Shown here piece by piece: positions 7,185 to 15,966 of a stretch of 48,673 bases of DNA; positions within the stretch are counted from its first letter, which is position 1; each line of letters starts with the position of its first letter. Source of the DNA: Colwellia sp. (GTDB lineage: Bacteria; Pseudomonadota; Gammaproteobacteria; Enterobacterales; Alteromonadaceae); contig NZ_JABSOV010000017.1 in NCBI RefSeq assembly GCF_013215345.1, positions 6,462 to 55,134 on the forward strand, in the 5' to 3' direction. Below the pieces are notes generated by a model. It saw nothing but the letters and a program-made list of their open reading frames with translations. It had not been told where the DNA came from and did not search any database. The position numbers and the translations under genes are program-made.

Positions 7185-8942
7185 TTAAGTTAATAGTTTT
7201 AACATTAATTCCGGCATAGCATTAGCGTGGCTCATCATAGCAGTGGTCGCTTGTTGTTTAATTTGTTGTGATGTTAACCGTGCAGTTTCATAGGCAAAGT
7301 CAGTATCTTGAATTCTAGAGCGACTTGCCATAACATTTACTTGGATGTTATTTAGGTTACTCATGGTGTGCTCAAGTCTATTGATAAAAGCCCCAAGGTG
7401 TGAACGCTGATTATCGACAAATTGTAGTGCCGTATCTATCAGGGTGGTAGAGAACTGTGAATCAGCGACCAGATCAACAGCGTCTAAACCAAGATTATCA
7501 CTGGAAAAACCGGCAACTTTTACATTTAAAGTTTGCTCGGCATCAGCACCTATTTGAAAAGACGTTGTTTTACCACTAATCGTTACTGCTGTGCTGTAGT
7601 CTTCTAGGGCGACTTCATTAAAGCTAGTTGGATCCCAGTTATTACCGGGACCAAAGTCAGCATTGGTAGTATCATCATCGCCATTGACAAAATAACTATC
7701 AAAATTCACCGTGGTTTTAGCACTAGTGGCACCAACAATGGTTTCTTCTCTACTTGGTCCGCCAGCAGCATCTAAACCGCCAAAGGCACCATTATCAGCA
7801 TTTGCTGTATTGATATTGGCGGTAACAAAGTCTTCAAAGTTAGTGCCTGTCATTAAGGCCGTTTGCAAGGTGGTAATATCAGCAAAGGCACCTTGTGCAG
7901 CAAGCGCGCCATCAAAGCTATTGCCAGCGGCTAAACTGGCCATAATATCTTTAACACCGGTTTCACCTATTTGATCTTCTAAAAAACGCATAGCGATATA
8001 GCCACCAGAATATACGCCTGCTATTTGAATCCCCGTTGTTGGTGCCGCGCCAGGTATTGCGGTAAAAATGGCATTTGTTTGATTTCTTAAAGCGGTCAAA
8101 CCAAAAGCGCCAATGTCGGCAGCTACTCTATCATCAGCACCACTAACAGCTTCAGCGGTGCCTTCAGAAAACCATATAGGTACTGAGGTTAGATCCATTT
8201 GATTAGCCATTACCGCATGAGTCATCTCATGCAATAAGGTGGATTTTAATTGTTTTACTTTATTGGCATCGAGTGTTGAAAAATCATCTAAATCTATGGT
8301 CATTACTAATTCAGTGCCAGTCGCGCCACCGAGAAAGGAAACCGATGCAAGCTTGCCACCGACGCCATCGACATTTTCAAGGTCGATTTTAAATTTTGCG
8401 CCATCTCCAGATAGACCTAAAACACTCTGAATGATATTTTCAGATTCTGCCAAAACACCACTTTGTAATACACCCAGAATATTTCTTTCGGCCTCATTGG
8501 CGCCACCTAGGCCAACTCTATCGGTTTGGTCAAAAACAGTATTACCACCAAAGGTGGTGGTTTTATTAATACGGTCAAGCTCTTGCTTTAACTGCTCGCT
8601 TTCTTTATTCAACGCTGCTTTATCATCGGGTGATAATACGCCATTACTGGCTTGTAGTGAAAGGTCGCGTAATCTAAAAAGAATGTTAGTCACTTCTTCC
8701 AATGCGCCTTCCGTGGTTTGCGCCAAAGATACACCATCATTGGCATTACGCTGAGCAACCGCCAAACCATTAACTTGTGAGGTAAGCTTATTTGATCTTT
8801 GTAAACCTGCGGCATCATCTGCGGCTGAATTAATGCGCATACCAGATGACAAGCGAGCGAAAGACACAGATAATTTATTAGAATTATCTGTGAGCTGGCG
8901 CTGTAGAAACAAGCTTGTTGTGTTGGTATTGATACTAATCAC
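7185..8942 (-). CDS. flagellin with inserted zinc metalloprotease domain (flagellinolysin type)
   Basis: 585 aa from GTG 8942. Residues 1-139 are flagellin N-D0/D1 ([36 protein letters not shown]) and residues about 462-585 are the C-terminal flagellin part ([18 protein letters not shown]). Between them is an insert of about 320 residues with the zincin motif HEMTH (residues 238-242; bases 8217-8231), a downstream glutamate in WFSEGTAEAVSG (E260), and a later YSGGYIAMRFLED segment typical of gluzincins. This matches flagellinolysin, a published family of proteolytic flagellins assembled into the filament. The expected products are surface-exposed protease subunits. The GTG start is preferred over an upstream TTG at 9050 because a sigma-28 promoter lies inside that extension and GTG gives the family N terminus. 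Activity and substrate are unknown. Confidence 0.93.
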   Translation of the reverse strand: MISINTNTTSLFLQRQLTDNSNKLSVSFARLSSGMRINSAADDAAGLQRSNKLTSQVNGLAVAQRNANDGVSLAQTTEGALEEVTNILFRLRDLSLQASNGVLSPDDKAALNKESEQLKQELDRINKTTTFGGNTVFDQTDRVGLGGANEAERNILGVLQSGVLAESENIIQSVLGLSGDGAKFKIDLENVDGVGGKLASVSFLGGATGTELVMTIDLDDFSTLDANKVKQLKSTLLHEMTHAVMANQMDLTSVPIWFSEGTAEAVSGADDRVAADIGAFGLTALRNQTNAIFTAIPGAAPTTGIQIAGVYSGGYIAMRFLEDQIGETGVKDIMASLAAGNSFDGALAAQGAFADITTLQTALMTGTNFEDFVTANINTANADNGAFGGLDAAGGPSREETIVGATSAKTTVNFDSYFVNGDDDTTNADFGPGNNWDPTSFNEVALEDYSTAVTISGKTTSFQIGADAEQTLNVKVAGFSSDNLGLDAVDLVADSQFSTTLIDTALQFVDNQRSHLGAFINRLEHTMSNLNNIQVNVMASRSRIQDTDFAYETARLTSQQIKQQATTAMMSHANAMPELMLKLLT

Positions 8943-8976
8943 GCAAATATCATCTTCATAGTGTGGCAATAGTTGT

Positions 8977-9003
8977 TTATCGGCAGCCGTAATTATTCCT
9001 TGA
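8977..9003 (-). promoter_or_regulatory. sigma-28 (FliA) promoter of the protease-flagellin
   Basis: Read on the minus strand: TCAAGGAA (9003-8996), 11 bases, then a perfect GCCGATAA (8984-8977). Spacing equals the FliA consensus. Transcription would start near 8970, giving a leader of about 28 nt before GTG 8942. It makes this gene a late-class flagellar gene and fixes the coding start downstream of the promoter. Confidence 0.85.
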
Positions 9004-9079
9004 GTAGATGTTGCACCATTTTTTATGTTTTTACTTATCCTTGACGACAAATAAATGACTACTAGGCGTCAACTTTTTG

Positions 9080-9107
9080 TTGCTTAAATTTAATTTACGG
9101 CTAAAAT
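9080..9107 (+). promoter_or_regulatory. candidate sigma-70 promoter of flrA
   Basis: TTGCTT (9080-9085), 16 bases, TAAAAT (9102-9107), lying 65 bp before flrA in the divergent intergenic region. FlrA heads the cascade in vibrios and is expected to use housekeeping sigma factor. The match is moderate and AT-rich sequence gives chance hits. Confidence 0.35.
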
Positions 9108-9171
9108 TGCCACTGTCGCTATAAAACGACATTAAAAATAATACGTTAGCATTAGCAGTGAAGAATCAGTT

Positions 9172-10683
9172 ATGAATGAAACAGCAACATTAATTGGCCA
9201 CAAACAAATTTTAGTGGTAGATAATGACGCAGGAAGAAGTCAGCAGCTTACTACCATACTCGCCTTTGTCGGTGAGCACTATATCCATTGCTCACAAGAG
9301 CAAGCAGGTAAAATGCTGTCAGACACTAGTCATATTCTTACGGTAATATTAACCGGCAATGTCAGTATCGATTGCGTTAGCTTAATTAAAGCCAATCCCA
9401 GTGTGCCTTTTATTTTGCATGATGTCTTAGATGCCAATGAGCTAGCGAGCAGTGTTAATGTTATCGGTACGCTTTTTGCCCCACTTAACTATGCTCAACT
9501 AACCGAGCTTATTCATCATTGCCATCAATACCATAATAAACTACCGCGCAAGGCGATGAAATTAGGCAGCAGTGCCTTGTTTCGCTCACTTATTGGTAGC
9601 AGTGAGATGATGGCTCAGGTACGTTTTTTAATTGAACAAGTTGCGAAAACCCCCGCTAGTGTTTTAGTGCTCGGTGAATCAGGCACAGGTAAAGAGGTGG
9701 TTGCGCGTAATATCCATAATTTATCTGAACGCGCAAAAGCGCCTTTTGTCCCTCTTAACTGCGGTGCCATTCCCGCAGAGCTGCTAGAAAGTGAATTGTT
9801 TGGTCATGAGAAGGGCGCTTTTACTGGCGCGATTTCTACCCGTAAAGGGCGTTTTGAATTAGCTGAAGGCGGCACACTCTTTTTAGATGAAATTGGTGAT
9901 ATGCCACAACCTATGCAGGTAAAATTGCTCAGGGTATTACAAGAGCGTACTTTTGAACGTGTCGGCGGTAGCAAAAGCATCAAAGCCAATGTCCGTATTA
10001 TTGCGGCTACTCATCAAGATCTTGAAGAAATGATCAAAGCCGGCAGTTTTAGAGAAGACTTGTTTTATCGTTTGAATGTCTTCCCTATAGAAACACCGGC
10101 ATTGCGTGAGCGCAAAGAAGATATCCCGTTGCTATTAAAAGAGCTACTGACACGTTTTGAACACGAACAAGGGAAAACACTGCGTTTTACCGAAAAAGCC
10201 ATCGAGTCACTAATGGAACATCCATGGGCTGGTAACGTACGTGAACTATCCAATTTAATTGAGCGTATGCTGATTATGTACGGTGAGCAAATTGTCGATG
10301 TAGCAGAGCTGCCCTTTAAATATCAACATATTGATGTACAAGTTTATAATCCTGAATACCCTGAAGAGTTACAAGAGCAAGATGTCATCAATGCGCTTTT
10401 CTCGGGCTTTGATTATGACGATGATGATGAAGACCTTAGTGATGAACCTCAAGTAGAGACACATGTGGCCAATGAAGCGCAAAACTCTGTAGATGCTGCC
10501 TTGTTACCGACCGACGGTTTAAACTTAAAAGAGCACCTAGCGGATTTAGAGGTATCTTTAATCAAACAGTCATTAATTAAACATGACTTTGTCGTTGCCC
10601 GAGCGGCTGAAACCCTTGGCATGCGCAGAACTACCTTAGTTGAAAAAATGCGTAAATATGATTTACAAAAGCCAAGTGAATAA
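9172..10683 (+). CDS. flrA: sigma-54-dependent flagellar master regulator FlrA/FleQ
   Basis: Transcription activator that opens the flagellar cascade with sigma-54. 503 aa: an N-terminal degenerate receiver-like (FleQ) domain, residues 10-125; an AAA+ core with Walker A GESGTGKE (168-175), the sigma-54 contact loop GAFTGA (215-220) and Walker B GGTLFLDE (233-240); and a C-terminal Fis-type helix-turn-helix (ARAAETLGMRRTTLVEKMRK). An LFRS motif at 136-139 corresponds to the c-di-GMP-contact motif known in FleQ, suggesting c-di-GMP responsiveness. An acidic linker (DYDDDDEDLSDEP) precedes the HTH. It is divergent from the protease-flagellin gene and 152 bp ahead of flrB, its expected target. 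Confidence 0.96.
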   Translation: MNETATLIGHKQILVVDNDAGRSQQLTTILAFVGEHYIHCSQEQAGKMLSDTSHILTVILTGNVSIDCVSLIKANPSVPFILHDVLDANELASSVNVIGTLFAPLNYAQLTELIHHCHQYHNKLPRKAMKLGSSALFRSLIGSSEMMAQVRFLIEQVAKTPASVLVLGESGTGKEVVARNIHNLSERAKAPFVPLNCGAIPAELLESELFGHEKGAFTGAISTRKGRFELAEGGTLFLDEIGDMPQPMQVKLLRVLQERTFERVGGSKSIKANVRIIAATHQDLEEMIKAGSFREDLFYRLNVFPIETPALRERKEDIPLLLKELLTRFEHEQGKTLRFTEKAIESLMEHPWAGNVRELSNLIERMLIMYGEQIVDVAELPFKYQHIDVQVYNPEYPEELQEQDVINALFSGFDYDDDDEDLSDEPQVETHVANEAQNSVDAALLPTDGLNLKEHLADLEVSLIKQSLIKHDFVVARAAETLGMRRTTLVEKMRKYDLQKPSE

Positions 10684-10783
10684 TTTGACTTAGTATTTAG
10701 TATAAGGTCAATAGATTGACAGTATTGTTTAGTTTTTCTTGTTAGTTCTACTTTTATCTATTTGAAATATAAAGGTAAAATAG

Positions 10784-10799
10784 TGGCATACTAAATGCT
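10784..10799 (+). promoter_or_regulatory. candidate sigma-54 promoter of flrBC
   Basis: TGGCAT (10784-10789), N5, ATGCT (10795-10799), with the invariant GG and GC 12 bases apart as in the TGGCAC-N5-TTGCA consensus. It lies 37 bp before the flrB ATG. In Vibrio, flrBC is a FlrA/sigma-54 target, which agrees. Confidence 0.6.
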
Positions 10800-10835
10800 T
10801 TGTAAGTATTAGATAGTTTTTCTGAGTACTTATGT

Positions 10836-12134
10836 ATGGCACAAGTTATGGCACAAGCAATACCTGCAGCATCCCCCCCTATGATAGAGTCAAGCGCCAT
10901 TGCTGCGCTTAACTCTGTTAATGGTGCCGAGGCTACTAAATCGTCTTTGCTGGAGCAAGAAAAGTTCCCCGGAGAATTAGCTGCTTTGCGAGTACAAGTA
11001 ATACAGAGTAAAAAGCATAGCTTCTCACCACGTACTCTGGTTAACACTAACCATACACCAAAATTAAGCACAGAAAAGCAGGGTCCTAGTGATATTTTAT
11101 TAGCCGATCAGCTGATAGAATTAATGCCAACAGGCCTAGTTATGCTTGATGGTAATGGGATTGTGGTAAAGATAAACCAGGTAGCTAGAGATTTACTTGA
11201 TGAGCCAATACTAGGTCAACCTTGGTTTAATGTTATAGCCCGTTCATTTAATCCACGTGAAGGTGATTGGCATGAAATTTCTCTGAAAGATGGTCGCCGG
11301 GTTAAATTAGAAATCACCAGTTTAGGTGCTCAGCCTGGACAGTTAATCATGATCACCGACCTCACCGAAACCCGTTTATTACAAGATAAAATAGCGCAAA
11401 TGCAGCGTCTTTCCTCATTAGGGAAAATGGTTTCCACCCTGGCTCATCAAATTCGAACGCCTTTATCTGCTGCGATTTTGTATGGTGAAAACTTAACTAG
11501 CAATAAATTACCAGAAACAGCACGGGTTAACTTTCAAGAGAAATTAAACGCCCGTTTGCATGATTTAGAGCAGCAAGTTAATGATATGCTGCTTTTTTCT
11601 AAAAGTGGTAAGGAGCAAGTTGTTGCGCCTATCGCCGTTAATGCCTTGATTGATGATGCGGTTACTTCTATGGACGCGCTAATAAGTAAAGCTGGCGCAG
11701 AAGTCAAAGTACAGGTCTCTGAAAACGAGCTTTATATCTTAGGTAATAAAAATGCCTTAACAGGCGCTATTCAAAACTTATTGCACAACGCCTTAAATGC
11801 CACGAGCGCTTTACCAGCGACCAGAGGTACTAAAATCATTGCTCCCATGATAAATATTCAAGTGTATAGCCAAAGTAACCATCTTTATTTAAGTGTTAAG
11901 GACAATGGGCCTGGCATTGACGCTAAATTTAGCGATAAAATTTTTCAGCCTTTTTATACCTCAAGCAGTAAAGGCACAGGTCTTGGTTTAGCTGTGGTCA
12001 AATCCGTGATAAACGCTCATCAAGGTGAGGTGAATTTACTTAACCAGGCCGATACAGGTGCACATTTTGTTATTAAATTACCGCTACTCGAGCAGGGTAG
12101 CGTGATGAACGATAGTCCAGTGGGAGAGTGCTAA
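10836..12134 (+). CDS. flrB: flagellar sensor histidine kinase FlrB
   Basis: Cytoplasmic histidine kinase that phosphorylates FlrC. 432 aa with no membrane segments. An N-terminal Ala/Ser-rich stretch is followed by a PAS-like domain (about 88-180, LIELMPTGLVMLDGNGIVVKIN), then the HisKA box LAHQIRTPLSAA with phosphoacceptor H204, N box QNLLHNALNA (313 on), G1 DNGPGID (356-362) and G2 GTGLGLAVVKS (380 on). The start is not strongly supported by a ribosome site; a second ATG at 10848 is a possible alternative. Its stop overlaps the flrC start by one base (TAATG). What it senses is unknown; in related systems it is linked to basal-body/export status. Confidence 0.94.
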   Translation: MAQVMAQAIPAASPPMIESSAIAALNSVNGAEATKSSLLEQEKFPGELAALRVQVIQSKKHSFSPRTLVNTNHTPKLSTEKQGPSDILLADQLIELMPTGLVMLDGNGIVVKINQVARDLLDEPILGQPWFNVIARSFNPREGDWHEISLKDGRRVKLEITSLGAQPGQLIMITDLTETRLLQDKIAQMQRLSSLGKMVSTLAHQIRTPLSAAILYGENLTSNKLPETARVNFQEKLNARLHDLEQQVNDMLLFSKSGKEQVVAPIAVNALIDDAVTSMDALISKAGAEVKVQVSENELYILGNKNALTGAIQNLLHNALNATSALPATRGTKIIAPMINIQVYSQSNHLYLSVKDNGPGIDAKFSDKIFQPFYTSSSKGTGLGLAVVKSVINAHQGEVNLLNQADTGAHFVIKLPLLEQGSVMNDSPVGEC

Positions 12135-13474
12135 TGACTGAACATAAAATTCTTGTGGTTGAAGATGATGCCGGTTTACGTGAAGCCTTAGTTGATACCT
12201 TGTCATTAGCGGGTTATCGCTGTATAGAGGCTGACTCCGGTGAAGCGGCATTATTACAGTTGAAAAACCAGCAAGTTGATATTGTTGTCAGTGATGTGCA
12301 AATGGGTGGTATGTCGGGTTTATCGTTACTTAGAAGCATTAAAAATCACCAGGTAAACTTACCGGTGTTATTGATGACAGCATATGGCACTATTGATGAT
12401 GCGGTACAAGCTATGCGAGATGGTGCTTGTAACTATATTGCTAAGCCTTTTGCTCCGCAAGTGTTACTCAATATGGTTAGCCAATATATCCCGCCGAAAA
12501 AGGTTAATAAAAATGAGCCTATAGTTGCCGATAAACGCTCATTAGAACTACTCATTTTAGCTAAGAAAGTCGCCAGTACAGATGCTTCTGTGATGATCCT
12601 TGGACCCAGTGGCTCAGGTAAAGAAGTATTAGCGCAATATGTACATAACCACTCTAAACGAAGTGAGCAAGCTTTTATTGCTATCAACTGCGCGGCAATT
12701 CCTGAAAACATGCTGGAAGCTACCTTATTTGGTTATGAAAAAGGCGCTTTTACTGGTGCTATCCAAGCCTGTCCAGGAAAGTTTGAACAAGCTCAGGGCG
12801 GCACTATTTTGCTTGATGAAATCACCGAAATGGACTTAGGGTTACAAGCCAAAATTTTACGGGTATTACAAGAACGTGAAGTCGAGCGTTTAGGTGGCAG
12901 AAAAATCATTAGCCTCGATGTCCGTGTTATAGCGACCAGTAATAGAGACTTAAAAGCTGCGGTAAGTGATGGGAGCTTTCGAGAAGATCTATATTATCGC
13001 CTTAACGTTTTCCCACTTACATGGTTATCTTTAGCGCAGAGAGTTGATGATATATTTGTCTTAGCTGAACACTTAGTTTCCCGTCATTGTCAAAAAAATG
13101 GCGAGTGTATCCCCGAGTTTTCGAGTGCTGCCCGGAGTAAACTTAACGCTTACCATTGGCCTGGTAATGTTCGTGAATTAGATAATGTTATCCAAAGAGC
13201 ACTTATCTTACATACGGACCAGCTGATTGATGCGAGCGACTTAATGATTGAAAACTTTGATACTGCATTGGTGATAGAGTCGGAGCAAATCACTCACAAG
13301 GAAGATAAGCTAGGCAGTGAATTGAAGTTGCAAGAGCATCAAATCATTCTTGATACCTTACAAGCTTGCCATGGTAGTCGCAAAGCGGTTGCCGAGCGCT
13401 TAGGTATTAGCCCACGTACCTTACGTTATAAAATTGCAAAAATGCGCGACTCAGGTATAGAAATCCCAGCATAG
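12134..13474 (+). CDS. flrC: sigma-54-dependent response regulator FlrC
   Basis: Activates class III sigma-54 flagellar promoters when phosphorylated by FlrB. 446 aa from ATG 12134 (GGAG at 12123-12126); an in-frame GTG at 12128 lies within the ribosome site and is rejected. Receiver domain residues 1-120 with acidic E10-D11-D12 and phosphoacceptor D54 (VVSDVQMGG); AAA+ domain with Walker A GPSGSGKE, GAFTGA loop and GGTILLDE Walker B; Fis-type HTH at the end (SRKAVAERLGISPRTLRYKI). The start overlaps the flrB stop codon, so the two are co-translated. It is followed by a hairpin terminator. Confidence 0.96.
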   Translation: MTEHKILVVEDDAGLREALVDTLSLAGYRCIEADSGEAALLQLKNQQVDIVVSDVQMGGMSGLSLLRSIKNHQVNLPVLLMTAYGTIDDAVQAMRDGACNYIAKPFAPQVLLNMVSQYIPPKKVNKNEPIVADKRSLELLILAKKVASTDASVMILGPSGSGKEVLAQYVHNHSKRSEQAFIAINCAAIPENMLEATLFGYEKGAFTGAIQACPGKFEQAQGGTILLDEITEMDLGLQAKILRVLQEREVERLGGRKIISLDVRVIATSNRDLKAAVSDGSFREDLYYRLNVFPLTWLSLAQRVDDIFVLAEHLVSRHCQKNGECIPEFSSAARSKLNAYHWPGNVRELDNVIQRALILHTDQLIDASDLMIENFDTALVIESEQITHKEDKLGSELKLQEHQIILDTLQACHGSRKAVAERLGISPRTLRYKIAKMRDSGIEIPA

Positions 13475-13549
13475 TCTTTTCACTTTTCCCTGCTTAGTTA
13501 TCACTAACGGATAGTGACAACTACGCAGAAAAATACCGCTAACAAAATC

Positions 13550-13588
13550 AAAAGCCATTATTGCTATTTACTAGTAAAATGGCTTTTT
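13550..13588 (+). terminator. probable terminator after flrC
   Basis: AAAAGCCATT (13550-13559) pairs perfectly with AATGGCTTTT (13578-13587) across an 18-nt loop and ends in a short T run. It separates the flrABC unit from the fliE operon. Confidence 0.6.
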
Positions 13589-13626
13589 CTATTAGTTATC
13601 CCCCCTCTTGGTATAAATAACGCTAT

Positions 13627-13642
13627 TGGCACTATGCTTGCA
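13627..13642 (+). promoter_or_regulatory. sigma-54 promoter of the fliE operon
   Basis: TGGCACTATGCTTGCA is a full match to the sigma-54 core TGGCAC-N5-TTGCA, 55 bp before the fliE ATG. In Vibrio the fliEFGHIJ operon is a sigma-54/FlrA-class target, consistent with this site. Confidence 0.9.
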
Positions 13643-13696
13643 GTCTCACTGATATATCTTGTTTAACGTAAAAATATTGACAAAAGTGAGCGCACT

Positions 13697-14059
13697 ATGG
13701 ATATCAAAAGCAACTCTCTATATAGCCAAATGCAAAATATGTCGCTACAAGCCATGGGTAACAAATTACCTTCAGCTGATGCCATAGGTGTCAATGGTAT
13801 TAATGGTAACAGTGTCGGCAAAATCAATGACTCAAGCAGTAGCTTTGGTAGCATGCTAACGGATGCCTTACAAAGCGTTAATGAATTGCAAAAAGAATCA
13901 GGTGACCTGAAAAGATCTTTTGAGATGGGTGACTCTAACGTCACCCTGGCTGAGGTGATGATTGCTTCATCTAAATCAGGTATTGCCCTGGATGCCACCA
14001 TACAAATACGTAATAAGTTTGTTGAAGCATATAAAGAGATAATGAGCATGCCAGTCTAA
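13697..14059 (+). CDS. fliE: flagellar basal-body protein FliE
   Basis: Links the MS ring to the proximal rod. 120 aa, the usual size. The conserved C-terminal half shows SFGSMLTDALQSVNELQKES, then FEMGDSNVTLAEVMIASSKS and a final NKFVEAYKEIMSMPV, the standard FliE pattern. The start ATG 13697 lies 55 bp after a sigma-54 promoter. First gene of fliEFGHIJ; 173 bp separate it from fliF, and that gap carries no clear terminator. Confidence 0.95.
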   Translation: MDIKSNSLYSQMQNMSLQAMGNKLPSADAIGVNGINGNSVGKINDSSSSFGSMLTDALQSVNELQKESGDLKRSFEMGDSNVTLAEVMIASSKSGIALDATIQIRNKFVEAYKEIMSMPV

Positions 14060-14232
14060 TTTAGTTGGCCTAAACGCAGCAATAGCTGCGTTACTTTCAA
14101 TCGAAATAGACGAGCTATATCTCATTCAAGTGCCTTGCTTTTGATGGTTTTTCCTCAACTAAATAACAATATTATTGGTATTATTCGTCGATAGAATACC
14201 TTGTTAAAATAACAGTACAGCGGAGAAGTAAA

Positions 14233-15966
14233 GTGTCTGATACAAACGCAATGGTAGCAACTGATAGCGGTGATATGCTTGCCAGCGAAGCCGATAGTGG
14301 TGCGATGGAAGAGCAAAAATCAGGATTCGCTGCCTCATTAGGCAATGTTGATATTTTAAGGCAAATGACCATAGTGGTTGCCTTGGCTATTTGTTTGGCT
14401 ATTGCGGTATTTGTCATTATGCTAGCCAATGAGCCGGAGTATCGCTTCTTGTCGAAGTTGCCAACGAAACAACTGATTACCACCATGGATTTCCTTGATG
14501 CTAATCAAGTGGAATACCGTCAAGAAAACAACACTATTTCAGTACCTACCGATGAATATCAAAATGTTAAATTATTACTCGCACGCGAAGGCTTGAACGA
14601 TGAGCTTTCAGAAGGTGAAGATATTCTAATGAAAGACATGGGCTTTGGCGTTAGCCAACGCCTTGAACGAGAGCGATTACAATATGGCCGAGAGCAACAA
14701 CTGGGCAAAACCGTAGCGCAACTGCAAAGTATTAGTCGTGCTAAAGTTTTATTAGCTATCCCACGTGAAAATGTTTTTGCTCGTCGCGAAAAAAGCCCAT
14801 CCGCTACTGTGGTGTTAACCATGCGTCGAGGAAAAATTTTATCCGATGAAGAAGTTGATGCTGTGGTCGATATTATTGCCTCGGCAGTACAAGGTTTAAA
14901 GCCAAATCGTGTCACAGTTACCGATCAAAATGGTCGTTTACTTAATTCTGGCTCGCAAAATTCTTTTTCATCCCGCTCTCGTAATGAGTTTGAGATTGAA
15001 CAAAAGCGCGAACAAGAGTACCTGAATAAAATTGATAGTATTCTTATTCCCGTGGTAGGTCTTGGTAACTATACCGCGCAAGTAGATGTCACTATGGATT
15101 TCACTAATGTTGAAGAAACCCAGCGCCGTTATAATGCTGATTTACCCGCGCTACGTAGTGAGATGAGTATTGAAACCAGTAATATAGGTGGCGCTTTAGG
15201 AGGCATTCCTGGCGCGTTAACTAACCAGCCGCCTATTGAGTCGGTTATTCCTGAAAATGCTGTTGGCGGTCAAAAGAAAAGTATGCCGAGTCGCAAACAT
15301 TCAGAGTCGACAAAAAATTATGAGCTTGATGAAGCGATTAGTCATACCAAATCGCAAACAGGCATTATCAGACGGGTTAGTGTTTCTGTGGCTCTTGATT
15401 ATGTTGCCGGCGCAGCAACTACCCCTGCTGAAGCGGGTGTCGATGCACCAGTAGCTACCATTGTACCTCGCTCGGCGGTTGAGGTTGCTAGTATTCGCCG
15501 GTTATTACAAGGTAGTATTGGTTTTGATTTACAGCGTGGCGATGTTTTAGAAGTGCTTACCATTCCTTTTAACCGTCCTGATTTTGGTGTGGTAGCAGAA
15601 ATACCTATCTGGCAACAACCTTGGTTTGTTAAAGTGCTAAAATTAGTGTTAGGCGCCTTGGTTATTATCGTTTTAATATTAGCGGTTGTTCGCCCTATGC
15701 TGAAACGTTTAATCTACCCAGACCAAACCCCTGATGATTATGGTGATAAGTCACTAGACAGCCATATTGATTTAGGTGATGAAACTATGGATATGCTGAC
15801 CTCAGATTTTGATGCAGGTGCGGTAGGATTTGCTCCAGATGGCAGTTTACAGTTACCTGATCTACATCGAGACGAAGACATACTTAAGGCGGTTCGTGCG
15901 CTAGTAGCAAATGAGCCAGAATTATCATCGCAAGTAGTGAAAAGTTGGTTGAACGAAGATGAGTGA
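14233..15966 (+). CDS. fliF: flagellar MS-ring protein FliF
   Basis: Inner-membrane ring on which rotor and export gate assemble. 577 aa with a GTG start (GGAG at 14222-14225). Two membrane helices bracket a large periplasmic part: about residues 45-67 (MTIVVALAICLAIAVFVIML) and about 467-490 (LKLVLGALVIIVLILAVV). The periplasmic ring-building motifs show LLAREGLNDEL and RLERERLQYGREQQLGKT. The acidic cytoplasmic C terminus (ILKAVRALVANEPELSSQVVKSWL), the FliG-binding peptide, is intact. The last 8 bases overlap fliG. Confidence 0.97.
   Translation: MSDTNAMVATDSGDMLASEADSGAMEEQKSGFAASLGNVDILRQMTIVVALAICLAIAVFVIMLANEPEYRFLSKLPTKQLITTMDFLDANQVEYRQENNTISVPTDEYQNVKLLLAREGLNDELSEGEDILMKDMGFGVSQRLERERLQYGREQQLGKTVAQLQSISRAKVLLAIPRENVFARREKSPSATVVLTMRRGKILSDEEVDAVVDIIASAVQGLKPNRVTVTDQNGRLLNSGSQNSFSSRSRNEFEIEQKREQEYLNKIDSILIPVVGLGNYTAQVDVTMDFTNVEETQRRYNADLPALRSEMSIETSNIGGALGGIPGALTNQPPIESVIPENAVGGQKKSMPSRKHSESTKNYELDEAISHTKSQTGIIRRVSVSVALDYVAGAATTPAEAGVDAPVATIVPRSAVEVASIRRLLQGSIGFDLQRGDVLEVLTIPFNRPDFGVVAEIPIWQQPWFVKVLKLVLGALVIIVLILAVVRPMLKRLIYPDQTPDDYGDKSLDSHIDLGDETMDMLTSDFDAGAVGFAPDGSLQLPDLHRDEDILKAVRALVANEPELSSQVVKSWLNEDE

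Noticed and set aside
8943-9050. 36-residue N-terminal extension of the protease-flagellin from TTG 9050
   Set aside because: It contains a near-consensus sigma-28 promoter and would precede the conserved flagellin N terminus, which is not seen in the family.
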